Positions 17,836 through 26,272 of a stretch of 64,000 nucleotides of DNA are shown here, piece by piece (position 1 is the stretch's first letter; the number at the start of each line of letters is the position of its first letter). The translations under genes and the position numbers were made by a program. Under the pieces are notes generated by a model. The model ran no database searches, was not told the DNA's origin, and worked only from the letters and a program-made list of their open reading frames with translations. Source of the stretch: Bin52 sp965243345 (lineage in GTDB: Bacteria; Pseudomonadota; Alphaproteobacteria; Thalassobaculales; Thalassobaculaceae); contig CBDEUR010000003.1 in the NCBI GenBank assembly GCA_965243345.1, positions 3,162,001 to 3,226,000 of the forward strand, in the 5' to 3' direction.

Positions 17836-18726
17836 ATGGCCGTCGACGTGCGCCCACTCAGTACCGTCATCGGCGCGGAAATCCGGGGCATTGATCCGGC
17901 GGGCCACATTGATGACGACACGATCGCCGAAATCAGGCAGGCATGGCTCGACCACAACGTGCTGCTGTTCCGGAACGTCTCCTGGACGCCGGCCCAGCAC
18001 GTGGCCTTCACCCGCCGGTTCGGTCCGCTCCACATCATGCCCCGGCTCGCCAACGAAGCGCCGGTGACCCTGCCGGACCACCCGGAAGTCTTCATCGTTT
18101 CCAACCTGGTGCGAGAGGGCAAACCCGTGGGCGTGCGCCGGGCCGGATGGGGATGGCACTCCGATGGAGAGGACAAGCTGGTGCCCAATATGGGCTCCAT
18201 GCTCTATGCCGTCATCGTTCCGCCGGAGGGCGGGGACACGGCCTTCGCGAACATGTACGCGGCCTACGACGCCCTGCCAGGCCGCCTGCGCGACGCAATC
18301 GAGGGCCGGCGCGCCCGGTTCAGCCGGGCGGAGATGCACCCGGTCAACTACCCGCACCTGCCGCCGCTTACCGAGCAGGAAAGGCGGGACCGGCCGGATG
18401 TCTGGCACCCGCTGGTGCGCATCCACTCGGAAACCGGCCGGAAGTCCCTCTATATCGGGCGCTGGACGGTCGAGATCGAGGGGTTCGGAAAGGAAGAGGG
18501 CAAGGCGTTGATCCAGGAACTCTCCGAATTCGCGGTCCAGCCGCAGTTTGTCTATCGCCATCGCTGGCGGGTGGGTGATGTCGTGCTCTGGGACAACCGC
18601 TGCAGCCAGCATTGCGCCATCCCCTATGACGACGAGAAACACCAGCGCCACATGCTCCGCACGACGCTTGAAGGCGACATTCCGTCATATGGTGCGCTGC
18701 GCAGCGAGGTGGCCGCGGCCGCCTGA
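17836..18726 (+). CDS. TauD/TfdA-family alpha-ketoglutarate-dependent dioxygenase
   Basis: A 296-residue non-haem iron enzyme. The iron facial triad is visible: His and Asp in GWHSDGEDKLVP near residue 113, and the distal His with the oxoglutarate-binding Arg in HQRHMLRTTLEGD near 277. The N-terminal ADVRPLS-like strand and WDNRCSQHCAIPY are family hallmarks. It hydroxylates a substrate and converts 2-oxoglutarate to succinate and CO2. The ATG at 17836 has GGGGAG at a good distance; an in-frame ATG at 17821 is an alternative. The substrate is unknown but should be linked to the GMC and dehydrogenase neighbours. Confidence 0.92.
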   Translation: MAVDVRPLSTVIGAEIRGIDPAGHIDDDTIAEIRQAWLDHNVLLFRNVSWTPAQHVAFTRRFGPLHIMPRLANEAPVTLPDHPEVFIVSNLVREGKPVGVRRAGWGWHSDGEDKLVPNMGSMLYAVIVPPEGGDTAFANMYAAYDALPGRLRDAIEGRRARFSRAEMHPVNYPHLPPLTEQERRDRPDVWHPLVRIHSETGRKSLYIGRWTVEIEGFGKEEGKALIQELSEFAVQPQFVYRHRWRVGDVVLWDNRCSQHCAIPYDDEKHQRHMLRTTLEGDIPSYGALRSEVAAAA

Positions 18727-18785
18727 GGACGCCGGCGAGCGGCGACGATCCCCGTCGCCGTGGCGCCCGGGCAAGGAACCAAGTC

Positions 18786-19829
18786 ATGTCGGAAACTGAC
18801 ACCCGCATCCGTCTCCATGTCCAGAACCCGCCGTCGCCCGAAAAGGCACCACCGGGATATCCGGTGCGCAAGTCGAATCCCGCCTTTGCCATCACCCGCG
18901 CGCAGTACGACGAAGCCTGCCGACGTCATCCCGACGTTGCGGCTGCGGTCGATGTCAGCTTCGGCGAAACACGGGAGGAATACGAGGCGGGCATGGCCGA
19001 TGCCCAGGTCATCGTCGCAACGACCCAGCAGCTTCTCGAGCAGGCTCCGGTGAGCGGGCCGGAACTGCGCTGGGCGATGGTCACCTCGGCCTCGTTCCAC
19101 AAGCTGTTGCCGATCTCGGGCTGGCTGAAGCCCGACGCCCTTCTCGTCCACAGCAGCGGCATCCACGCCAGGAAGGCGGGCGAATTCGTCGCGGCCTCGC
19201 TGCTGATGCTCAACTGCCGCATTCCCTTCTTCGCCACGGCGAAGGAGGAACGACGCTGGACGCCACAGATCGAGACCGGCATCGAAGGCAAGACGCTGGT
19301 CGTCATCGGGGTCGGACATGTCGGCGGCGCCGGCGCGGCGCGCGCCCGCGGTCTCGGCATGCACGTGATTGGCGTACGCAGATCGGGCGAACCTCATGAA
19401 GCCTGCCACGAAACAGTCGGACCGGGAGAACTGGAGGGAGTGCTGCGCCGGGCCGACTTCGTGCTGGTGGCGTTGCCCAGCACCGCGGAGACCAGGGGCT
19501 CCATCGACCGAAGTGTCTTCGCCAAGATGAAGGAGGGCGCAGGTCTGGTTGCGACGGCGCCCACGCCGGTCTTCGATTTCGATGCCCTGGCCGAGGCGCT
19601 GACCTCCGGACACCTCTCGGGGGCGGTGCTGGACAATTTCGAACCGGAGCCGGTACCGCCCGAGTCCCCGTGGTGGACGTTGCCGAACCTTGTCATCACA
19701 CCGCATACCTCCTGCATCGACCGGGACCAGTATTCCCCGCTCACGCTCGACCTCCTGTTTGACAATCTTCGCGCCGACCTGGCCGGGGATCCCCTGCCAA
19801 CCCGCGCAAACATCGAACGCGGCTACTAG
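18786..19829 (+). CDS. D-2-hydroxyacid dehydrogenase-family protein with altered active site
   Basis: A 347-residue protein with the two-domain 2-hydroxyacid dehydrogenase fold. The NAD-binding motif is VIGVGHVGGAGAARARGLGM, near residue 172. The catalytic Asp/Glu region (GAVLDNFEPEP) and His (ITPHTS) are present near 285 and 308. The motif that normally supplies the catalytic Arg (Asn-x-x-Arg-Gly) reads VATAPTPV instead, so the Arg is missing. It may act on an unusual substrate or be catalytically altered. It lies in the GMC-dioxygenase-hydrolase run. Confidence 0.85.
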   Translation: MSETDTRIRLHVQNPPSPEKAPPGYPVRKSNPAFAITRAQYDEACRRHPDVAAAVDVSFGETREEYEAGMADAQVIVATTQQLLEQAPVSGPELRWAMVTSASFHKLLPISGWLKPDALLVHSSGIHARKAGEFVAASLLMLNCRIPFFATAKEERRWTPQIETGIEGKTLVVIGVGHVGGAGAARARGLGMHVIGVRRSGEPHEACHETVGPGELEGVLRRADFVLVALPSTAETRGSIDRSVFAKMKEGAGLVATAPTPVFDFDALAEALTSGHLSGAVLDNFEPEPVPPESPWWTLPNLVITPHTSCIDRDQYSPLTLDLLFDNLRADLAGDPLPTRANIERGY

Positions 19830-19839
19830 GTCCGATCCG

Positions 19840-21087
19840 ATGCCCCAGTCCGAACTGTCCCGCACCGTGTTCAAGACCGTCTCGGAGGAACGCCTGGTCG
19901 ATCTCGCCCGGCGCATGATCCGCATCCCGAGCTTTTTCTTCGAGGAGCAGGAAGTGGCGGACTTCCTGGCCGGGTATCTCGCGAATCTCGGCCTCGAGGT
20001 CGACATGATGGAGGTCGAGCATCCCTGGGAGAACGGCAGGACCACGCGCCAGCCCATCGCGACACTGAGGGGCTCGGGTGGCGGCAAGAGCCTGATGATC
20101 AACGGCCACACCGACACCAACGTGCTGATGTCGGGCTGGACGGTGGATCCCTATGAGGGAAAGCTGGAGGACGGCTGGCTGTGGGGACTCGGCGCGCAGG
20201 ACGACAAGGGGGGCCTCGCCGCAGCCATTGCCGGCGTCGCCGCCATCGTCGATGCCGGCGTCGAACTCGGGGGCGATATCGTCGTCTGCCCTGTCGCGGC
20301 CCACAAGCTCGGCGGTACAGGTACGCGCACGGCGCTCAGGAAGGGGGTCAGGGCCGACTGCTGCATCAACATCGAGCACGCGGCGAACACGCTCGGAACG
20401 GTCGTAACGGGATCCGTGCGTGTCAGCATCGCGACGACGACACCGGGCCTGTTCTTCCGCTTCACACCCGAGGCACGGTCGAAATACACCAACGCCATCG
20501 AGCTTCAGGCGGAGCTGATCCGCCACTTCGGACCGAGTCTGACCAACCGGCTGCCCAACGACTGGTTGAGCCATGCGCCCCACCCGGAGCTCGCCGACTT
20601 CCCGATGATCCGCTACGACACGATCCACAAGGACCATTACGGCCGCGAGTGCGACCTCATGTTCCAGGTGCGCACGGTTCCCGGAATGACGGCCGAAACG
20701 GTCCGCGAGGATGTCCAGCGGGTGCTTGACGGCATCAACGATCTGCCGAACCTGGACTACAGGCTGACCGTGCCCGCCAACGGTCCCGACGACCCCTATC
20801 ACATGGAACCGATGGAGATCGCCCACGACCATCCGCTGGTCAGGGCGCTCGCGGAGGGGCAGGAGCTTGCAAGCGGCAGGCCCGCTCAGCTCGGCAGCGT
20901 CGAACGCATCGGAAACTACGGGGACGGGAATGTCCTGGCCGCCGCCGGCATTCCGTCGATCCAGTACGGCCCCGGCGACATCAAGGTCTATCCGGAGTGG
21001 CCGGCGCCGGATGAGCGTGTCGAGGTCAGTGAATTGATGGTCACGGCGCGCGCCGTCGCGCACGCGGCGCTCGCGATGTGCGGATGA
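19840..21087 (+). CDS. M20-family metallohydrolase (ArgE/DapE/aminoacylase type)
   Basis: A 415-residue zinc peptidase/deacylase. The first zinc His is in LMINGHTDTN near residue 88, and the bridging Asp is in WGLGAQDDKGGLAAA near residue 125. The second-shell region is less typical: CPVAAHKLGGTGTRTALR replaces the usual acidic pair near residue 155, so the metal site may be modified. It would cleave an amide or N-acyl amino acid in the cytoplasm. The stop overlaps the next start (ATGA), so the two are coupled. It starts 10 bases after the dehydrogenase gene. Confidence 0.85.
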   Translation: MPQSELSRTVFKTVSEERLVDLARRMIRIPSFFFEEQEVADFLAGYLANLGLEVDMMEVEHPWENGRTTRQPIATLRGSGGGKSLMINGHTDTNVLMSGWTVDPYEGKLEDGWLWGLGAQDDKGGLAAAIAGVAAIVDAGVELGGDIVVCPVAAHKLGGTGTRTALRKGVRADCCINIEHAANTLGTVVTGSVRVSIATTTPGLFFRFTPEARSKYTNAIELQAELIRHFGPSLTNRLPNDWLSHAPHPELADFPMIRYDTIHKDHYGRECDLMFQVRTVPGMTAETVREDVQRVLDGINDLPNLDYRLTVPANGPDDPYHMEPMEIAHDHPLVRALAEGQELASGRPAQLGSVERIGNYGDGNVLAAAGIPSIQYGPGDIKVYPEWPAPDERVEVSELMVTARAVAHAALAMCG

Positions 21088-21914
21088 GGACAGGATCGCC
21101 CGCACCGCTGACCCGTGCTGATCTCGAGCATGTGGCTCCGAGCGAGGTTCGCCTGGCCGTCCGCGAGGGGCGCTGGACCGGCAACAGCAAGCGCCTTGCG
21201 CTCGGCCATGAGCAGGCGAACATCACGATCCTGCCGGAGCGCCATGCCTTTGACTTCATGCGCTTCTGCCAGCGCAATCCGAAACCGCTTCCGCTGATCG
21301 ACGTGACCGACCCGGGCAGCCCGGAACCTGTTGTTTGCGCGCCCGGCGCCGACATCCGCACCGACGTGCCCGCCTACCGGGTGTACCGTGACGGCGAGGC
21401 GGTCGAAGACCTGACGGACATCCGGCACCTGTGGCGAAGCGATCATGTCGCCTTCCTGACCGGCTGCAACCTCTCGGTGGACCAGGTGATGCTGGAGGCC
21501 GGGATTGCGCTTCCGCACCTCGTCCGGGAAGAGGCGTGGCCGTCACAGTACGTTTCGAACATCCAGTGCCGCCCGGCCGGTATCTTCCGCGGCCCGCAGG
21601 TGGTGAGCATGCGGCCGGTCCCGGAGCGGCTTCTCATCAAGGTGATCGGCATCACGAGCCGCTTTCCCCGTTCGCACGGGGCGCCGCTGCACGCGGGCGA
21701 TCCTTCCCGCGTCGGCGTCGAGGACCTGGAGCGGATCGACTGGGGAAGGCCCAACAAGATTGGACCAGGCGAAGTGCCGGTCTTCTGGGCCTGCGGGATC
21801 ACGGCCCAGGCGGTCGCCCGCGCCATCCGCATTCCGGAAATGATCACGCACAGGCCCGGCCACATGTTCGTGACGGACCTGTCGGTGATCGACCCGACCC
21901 GGGACGCTTCCTGA
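21084..21914 (+). CDS. DUF1445 / putative hydro-lyase (D-glutamate cyclase-like)
   Basis: A 276-residue protein of the family often annotated as putative hydro-lyase (YcsI type) and related to the C-terminal part of D-glutamate cyclase. Hallmarks are FMRFCQRNPKPLPLIDV near residue 58, FLTGCNLSVDQVMLEAG near residue 125, the HGAPLHAGDP turn near 200, and VPVFWACGITAQA near 230. It probably dehydrates or cyclises a small amino or hydroxy acid. The ATG overlaps the stop of the M20 gene by translational coupling, so the pair likely act in sequence on one substrate. It converges on the TRAP operon. Confidence 0.85.
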   Translation: MRTGSPAPLTRADLEHVAPSEVRLAVREGRWTGNSKRLALGHEQANITILPERHAFDFMRFCQRNPKPLPLIDVTDPGSPEPVVCAPGADIRTDVPAYRVYRDGEAVEDLTDIRHLWRSDHVAFLTGCNLSVDQVMLEAGIALPHLVREEAWPSQYVSNIQCRPAGIFRGPQVVSMRPVPERLLIKVIGITSRFPRSHGAPLHAGDPSRVGVEDLERIDWGRPNKIGPGEVPVFWACGITAQAVARAIRIPEMITHRPGHMFVTDLSVIDPTRDAS

Positions 21915-21931
21915 CCCCGGGAGCTCGGCGG

Positions 21932-23221
21932 TCAGTATGGCTGCGGACCCATGATGAGGTCCGGGAGCCAGAGCGTGAGCTCCGGGATGTAGGTAATCAG
22001 GATCAGCACGATCGACAGCGGGATGAGGAATGGCAGCACCGCGAGGGTCAGTTCCTCGAACGACTTACCGGTGATCCCGACCATGATGTAGACCCCGACC
22101 CCCATCGGCGGCGTCGCCAGCCCGAGCAGCAACGCATAGACAATGATCAGACCGAAATGCACCCGGTCAATACCGAACTGGTCGGTGATCGGCAACAGGA
22201 TCGGGATCAGGATGATCTTGGCCGGCACGCCCTCGACCACGCAGCCGATGGCCAGCAGGAAGACGATCAGCAACCCCAGAAAGACATGGCGGTCCTGCGT
22301 GGTCAGCAGCACCGCCTCCGCCATCGCCTGCGGAAGCTGCTCGATCGCCAGCAACCAGCCCATCACGTGCGAGAAGCCGATGATCATCATGATGACCGCC
22401 GTGACCTTGAGGGTCCGGGTCGTGGCGTCCCAGAGTTTGGTGAAGGTCAGAGTCCGGTACACAATTCCCAGAAGAAGCGAATAGGCGCAGGCCAGCACGC
22501 CGGCCTCGGTCGCGGTCGTGTAGCCGGTGACGATTGCGCCAAGGATGATGGCCGGCGCGACCAGGGCCGCGATTCCGTCCACGGCGTGCGTGGCGACCTC
22601 GCGGACGCTTGCGCGCGGTTCCCGCGGGAAGTCGCGCCGCGTTGCCACGATCCGGTTGTAGATCATCAGCGACAGGCCGATGAGGATGCCGGGGATCACG
22701 CCGCCGAGGAAAAGCCGCCCGATGGAGGTGTTGGCCAGGTACCCGTAGATGACGAGCGCGATGGAGGGCGGGATGATGGGACCGATACAGGCCGTCGCGA
22801 TGGTGAGCGCTCCTGCATATTCCACCGGATAGCCACGCTCGCGCATCGCCTTGACCTCGACCGTGCCGAGACCCGCCATGTCGGCCACCGCGGAACCCGA
22901 GACTCCGGCGAAGATCATGGAGGCAAGCACGTTGACCTGGGCCAGTCCCGCCCGGAAATGCCCGACGAGCGCGCTTGCGAAGTTGAAGATCTTGTCCGTC
23001 ATGCCGACGGCGTTCATCAGGTTGCCGGCCATGATGAAGAACGGAACTGCCAGAAGCGCCGGGTTCTCCACGCCGTCGGCCACCATGCGAGGCATGATGT
23101 AGAGCTGGTCCGAGAATCCGGCTGTCACGACCGCCGCCAGCACCGCCATGCCCATCGCCATCGTGATGGGAACACGGAGCAGGATCAGGACGATGAACCC
23201 GATGAACAGCACCCAGCCCAC
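21932..23221 (-). CDS. TRAP transporter large permease (DctM)
   Basis: A 429-residue inner-membrane protein with about 12-13 helices, the ion-translocating subunit of a tripartite ATP-independent periplasmic transporter. Typical stretches are PFFIMAGNLMNAVGMTDKIFNFA near residue 55, MIFAGVSGSAVADMAGLGTVEV near 100, and IGPIIPPSIALVIYG near residue 145. GTG is the start, with GGAGG close upstream. It is the last gene of a dctP-dctQ-dctM operon. TRAP systems import carboxylates and sugar acids with sodium, which suits the neighbouring hydroxy-acid enzymes. Confidence 0.95.
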   Translation of the reverse strand: MGWVLFIGFIVLILLRVPITMAMGMAVLAAVVTAGFSDQLYIMPRMVADGVENPALLAVPFFIMAGNLMNAVGMTDKIFNFASALVGHFRAGLAQVNVLASMIFAGVSGSAVADMAGLGTVEVKAMRERGYPVEYAGALTIATACIGPIIPPSIALVIYGYLANTSIGRLFLGGVIPGILIGLSLMIYNRIVATRRDFPREPRASVREVATHAVDGIAALVAPAIILGAIVTGYTTATEAGVLACAYSLLLGIVYRTLTFTKLWDATTRTLKVTAVIMMIIGFSHVMGWLLAIEQLPQAMAEAVLLTTQDRHVFLGLLIVFLLAIGCVVEGVPAKIILIPILLPITDQFGIDRVHFGLIIVYALLLGLATPPMGVGVYIMVGITGKSFEELTLAVLPFLIPLSIVLILITYIPELTLWLPDLIMGPQPY

Positions 23222-23238
23222 GCATCATCCTCCGCCGG

Positions 23239-23745
23239 TCAGAAATGGGTCGGTGCGTGGGAGCGCCGGGGCGGGATGCCCTTCCTGGCAAGCCAGATGT
23301 CCATGGCGGCATGGACCATGATGAGAGCGCTGGACACGAACAGTGGCAGCGTCTGCACCCACCGCTCCAGTTCCACGAGCTCAATGACGTCGCCGACCTG
23401 CTGACTGAGAACCTGCGGCCCGTGCCACAGCAGCACGATCATGAGCGCGATGACGAGCAGGTTGACGAAGTAGCGGGTGGCCTTGCGCGCACCCTCGCCC
23501 AGTCGGTCGATGAGGAAATCCACCGTGATGTCCGAGGCGTGGCGATAGACCACGAACCATCCGAAGAAGCACATCCAGACGAACAGGAATACCGTCCAGG
23601 GGAACACCAGCGGGATGCCCTTGTCGAAGATCGCACGCCGGGCGATCTGCAGCATGTTCCCCGCCAGCATGAGGAGGAGGCAGATGTTGGCAATGGCCCA
23701 GAACACGCGCTCGCAAAGAGCGAGCAACCGCTCGATGCGCGTCAC
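23239..23745 (-). CDS. TRAP transporter small permease (DctQ)
   Basis: A 168-residue membrane protein with four helices and the DctQ landmarks RRAIFDKGIPLVFPWTVFLF, FFGWFVVYRHASDITVDFLID and a final helix ending AMDIWLARKG. The start is taken at a GTG (23745) just after GGGGGAGG; a TTG one codon earlier is equally placed. Upstream in-frame sequence belongs to the dctP coding region on the same strand and is not protein-like in this frame. It binds DctM to form the membrane complex. Confidence 0.9.
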   Translation of the reverse strand: MTRIERLLALCERVFWAIANICLLLMLAGNMLQIARRAIFDKGIPLVFPWTVFLFVWMCFFGWFVVYRHASDITVDFLIDRLGEGARKATRYFVNLLVIALMIVLLWHGPQVLSQQVGDVIELVELERWVQTLPLFVSSALIMVHAAMDIWLARKGIPPRRSHAPTHF

Positions 23746-23794
23746 CAACGCACTTGCCTCCCCCTGACCCGGTTGACCCGGCCTCGCCGGTTTA

Positions 23795-24808
23795 CTACCG
23801 GGCCTGCTCCACCGCCTCGAGGAAGCCTTCCGGCAACTGCCCGGCCTCCGCCTCGGCCATGTAGTACCGGGCCATCGCCTCGATGAAGGGCGCGCGGTCG
23901 AGCTCCTCGGAGTACTGCACGCCCTGCGCGAGCACACGGTCGAGCGATTTCTGCGTGTTCTCGGCAAGGAGCTGGGCTTCGTAGGCCCCGGAATCCGCGT
24001 GCGCCCGGTCCACGGCGTCCCTGAGATCTGCCGGCAGCCCATGGTACGCCTCGGCATTGGCCATGTAGCCGACGCTCTGGTGGTATTCCTCGTGCCGAGT
24101 GATGTATCCGGCGTGTTCGTAGAACTTCATCGGTTCGACCATTGCGGCTGGCGAGTTCACCGCCTCGACAATGCCGCGGCCGAGCGATTCATACACGTCC
24201 GTCCAGCCGAGCACCCGCACCTCGGCGCCCAGATTGGTCCAGGCGGCGACGGCGAGCTTGTCGGGATGCATGCGCAGCTTCAGGCCCTCGACATCGGCCA
24301 GCGAATTGATCGGTTTCTGCGAGACCATCACCCGGTAGGAGCCACGCGGCCAGGAAACGTAGTTGCCGATCAGCGTGATGCCGCCCTTCTCCTCGACCGT
24401 CCTGATCCAGCCCTTGACCAGGTCCGTCTCCATGAAGCGGGCCCAGTGGTCGCGGCTCTCGAACAGGAACGGGGCGGATATGAACTTGATCGCCGGCTCC
24501 CACTTCTGCAGGTAGGCGGCGGTCGAATTGTAGATGTGAATTGTTCCGGCCGCGAGCTGGTCGATGACCGCGTCCTTCGACCCGAGTTGCTCGGATGGAA
24601 AGATCTGAATCTCCATTCGGCCGCCGGAATACTCCTTCACCAGTTCGGCGAATTTCTGATGGCCGAGCCCCTCCAGGCTATCCGGGGGTTGTTCGGTCGC
24701 CTGGCGCCATACGACCTCGGCGTCGGCAGCGGCCTGGCCGGTCGGAGAGAGCGCGACGCCCAGAATCGCGGCGGCCCCAAGAACTCGTGACAGTACGGAA
24801 TGAGACAT
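23795..24808 (-). CDS. TRAP transporter substrate-binding protein (DctP)
   Basis: A 337-residue periplasmic protein with a signal peptide (about 1-28: VLSRVLGAAAILGVALSPTGQAAA) and the DctP fold. FPSEQLGSKDAVIDQLAAGTIHI lies near residue 75. The Arg that contacts substrate carboxylates is expected in the VEGLKLRMHPDK region, near residue 175. GRGIVEAVNSPAAMVEPMKFYEHAGYITR completes the second lobe. GGAGG lies 8 bases before the ATG at 24808. It is the first gene of the operon and sets specificity, likely for an organic acid handled by the facing catabolic genes. Confidence 0.94.
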   Translation of the reverse strand: MSHSVLSRVLGAAAILGVALSPTGQAAADAEVVWRQATEQPPDSLEGLGHQKFAELVKEYSGGRMEIQIFPSEQLGSKDAVIDQLAAGTIHIYNSTAAYLQKWEPAIKFISAPFLFESRDHWARFMETDLVKGWIRTVEEKGGITLIGNYVSWPRGSYRVMVSQKPINSLADVEGLKLRMHPDKLAVAAWTNLGAEVRVLGWTDVYESLGRGIVEAVNSPAAMVEPMKFYEHAGYITRHEEYHQSVGYMANAEAYHGLPADLRDAVDRAHADSGAYEAQLLAENTQKSLDRVLAQGVQYSEELDRAPFIEAMARYYMAEAEAGQLPEGFLEAVEQAR

Positions 24809-24976
24809 GGTCCTCGCCTCCAACCCTGTTGTGACGGGTCGGATATTGTGGGCAGCCCGCGTGCCGACCGTCAACACCCGCAGCACGTACGGCCGTACGG
24901 GGCTGCACACGAGTGCCGGAAGTCCCGTGCGAAGCCTGTGGAAGGAGCCGGTTCCCGCAAGGGGATGGTGGCGGGT

Positions 24977-25351
24977 TCACCTGTCGATGGACGCCAGAAG
25001 CGTGAAGTCCCTGTCAGCCGTCTCGAGAACGGCCCCGTGTCGACGCGCACAGGCCGCGATGACGAGATCCGCTGCCGGGACCGTGACGCCGCGAGCCCTG
25101 GCTCGGCGTGCCAGGTCGAAGGCTTCTGTCCACACGCTGTCGTCTATCGCAAGTTCCGTGAGCGCGTTGGAGAATTCCTGAATGACCGCTCGTTCCCTCT
25201 CTCCGCGAGCGCCGTTCCACAGTTCGAGTTGCACCAACGGGCACCAACAGGCCTGGCCACTGGCCAGGGCGGTGATCACGCGTTGCCGAACCGCAGACTC
25301 TCCACGCGGACGGAGCATGTGAATCCAGCTCGACGTGTCGATCAGAATCAT
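24977..25351 (-). CDS. PIN-domain toxin (VapC family)
   Basis: A 124-residue PIN ribonuclease with its acidic residues in place: Asp-4 in MILIDTSSWIHML, Glu near residue 43 in QLELWNGARG, and the Asp pair in AADLVIAACARRHG and ETADRDFTLL near residues 93 and 112. It starts 3 bases after the antitoxin stop, so both are made from one message. It is probably an RNA endonuclease held inactive by its antitoxin. Confidence 0.92.
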   Translation of the reverse strand: MILIDTSSWIHMLRPRGESAVRQRVITALASGQACWCPLVQLELWNGARGERERAVIQEFSNALTELAIDDSVWTEAFDLARRARARGVTVPAADLVIAACARRHGAVLETADRDFTLLASIDR

Positions 25352-25354
25352 GGA

Positions 25355-25558
25355 TCAGCTGCGGCGGCGCAGGGCCTGCAGTTCTTCCTGCGTCATGAGA
25401 TCCTCGCAGGTTCCGGCGTGCTTGATGAGTTCGGCCATGCGCATGCGGCGGTTGAAGTCCGCGATGGCGGCGACGACGGCCTCACGCTTGGTCCGCGCGT
25501 TCGTGAAACGGATTGCATCCGCAAGTTCGCTATCGGGAATATCAATTGTCGTTTTCAT
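25355..25558 (-). CDS. VapB-type antitoxin
   Basis: A 67-residue protein with an N-terminal ribbon-helix-helix (MKTTIDIPDSELADAIRFTN then TKREAVVAAIADFNRRMRM), the standard VapB arrangement. A short C-terminal tail (TQEELQALRRRS) would occupy the toxin groove. No ribosome binding site is visible; a promoter lies so close that transcription should begin at the A of the ATG. It precedes its toxin gene by 3 bases. Confidence 0.9.
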   Translation of the reverse strand: MKTTIDIPDSELADAIRFTNARTKREAVVAAIADFNRRMRMAELIKHAGTCEDLMTQEELQALRRRS

Positions 25559-25564
25559 GAAGCT

Positions 25565-25593
25565 AAAATAGGCTATAGGGGATGATGTTTCAA
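25565..25593 (-). promoter_or_regulatory. promoter of vapBC giving a leaderless message
   Basis: On the minus strand TTGAAA (25593-25588) and TATTTT (25570-25565) are 17 bases apart. The -10 element ends 6 bases before the ATG, so the predicted start of transcription is the first base of the antitoxin start codon. The short TATAG palindrome between the elements could be the antitoxin operator. Confidence 0.6.
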
Positions 25594-25920
25594 CGCTTGG
25601 TGGAGGCCGAATTCACCCCGATCTGCCGCACGCGGCGTGACATCACCGCCTTGCACGTGCTCACATGTTCTATGGTGCACATCTGCGCGGGCATCTCCGG
25701 GCGCTGGCAGGCGCCAACCGTGTCAGAACACCCTGTCAGGACAGCCCGACCGGACTTCCAGGGCCGTCGCCGCGGGCTCCGGATGACCCGAGCCCCCGAA
25801 CAACCTGTGCCTTCAGTCACGTCCGCACCCCGGACCCGGCCATGGAGTGGTCCTGCACGGTCCGGTTGGTGTTGCGGACTGCGGCAGGTTCGGGGTAGGG
25901 CCTGTCGGATACGCACACCG
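25594..25920 (+). other. gene-poor stretch upstream of a small conserved gene
   Basis: About 330 bases with no recognisable coding sequence, RNA or terminator. The overlapping long frames lack codon bias. Confidence 0.4.
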
Positions 25921-25932
25921 TGGAGGCGCGTC

Positions 25933-26238
25933 ATGACAACCTGCCTGATGGTCCGGGCCCGGGTGGACCCCGAGGTTCGGGATCGGTTCGATGCCTGGTA
26001 CGAGACCGAGCACCTGCCCGATGCGGCCCGGACATTCGGCGCGGCGCGCGCGCGCCGTGGATGGAGCCGGGATGAAGAATCGGTTCACATCGCCCTCTAC
26101 GAGTTCCCCGACCGGGCGGCCGCCGACCGGGCGATGCAGTCGGATGGACTGGGCGAGCTGATCGCCGAGTTCGACCGGCTGTGGGAGGGCCGGATCACCC
26201 GCACCCGCGAACTGCTGGACCTGGTCCAGGACATCTGA
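25933..26238 (+). CDS. small ferredoxin-fold protein (DUF4286/EthD-like)
   Basis: A 101-residue protein with the pattern of small dimeric alpha-beta barrel proteins: a first strand TCLMVRARV, then DPEVRDRFDAWYETEHLPDAA with the conserved Tyr-x-x-x-His, a strand HIALYEFPD and two helices. Such proteins bind or convert small hydrophobic or carbonyl compounds. TGGAGG lies 7 bases before the ATG at 25933. It converges on the four-carbon acid sugar kinase gene. The function is not assignable. Confidence 0.75.
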   Translation: MTTCLMVRARVDPEVRDRFDAWYETEHLPDAARTFGAARARRGWSRDEESVHIALYEFPDRAAADRAMQSDGLGELIAEFDRLWEGRITRTRELLDLVQDI

Positions 26239-26272
26239 CAGGCGGAGAGCCCGCTTCCGCGGCGGGCCGGGA

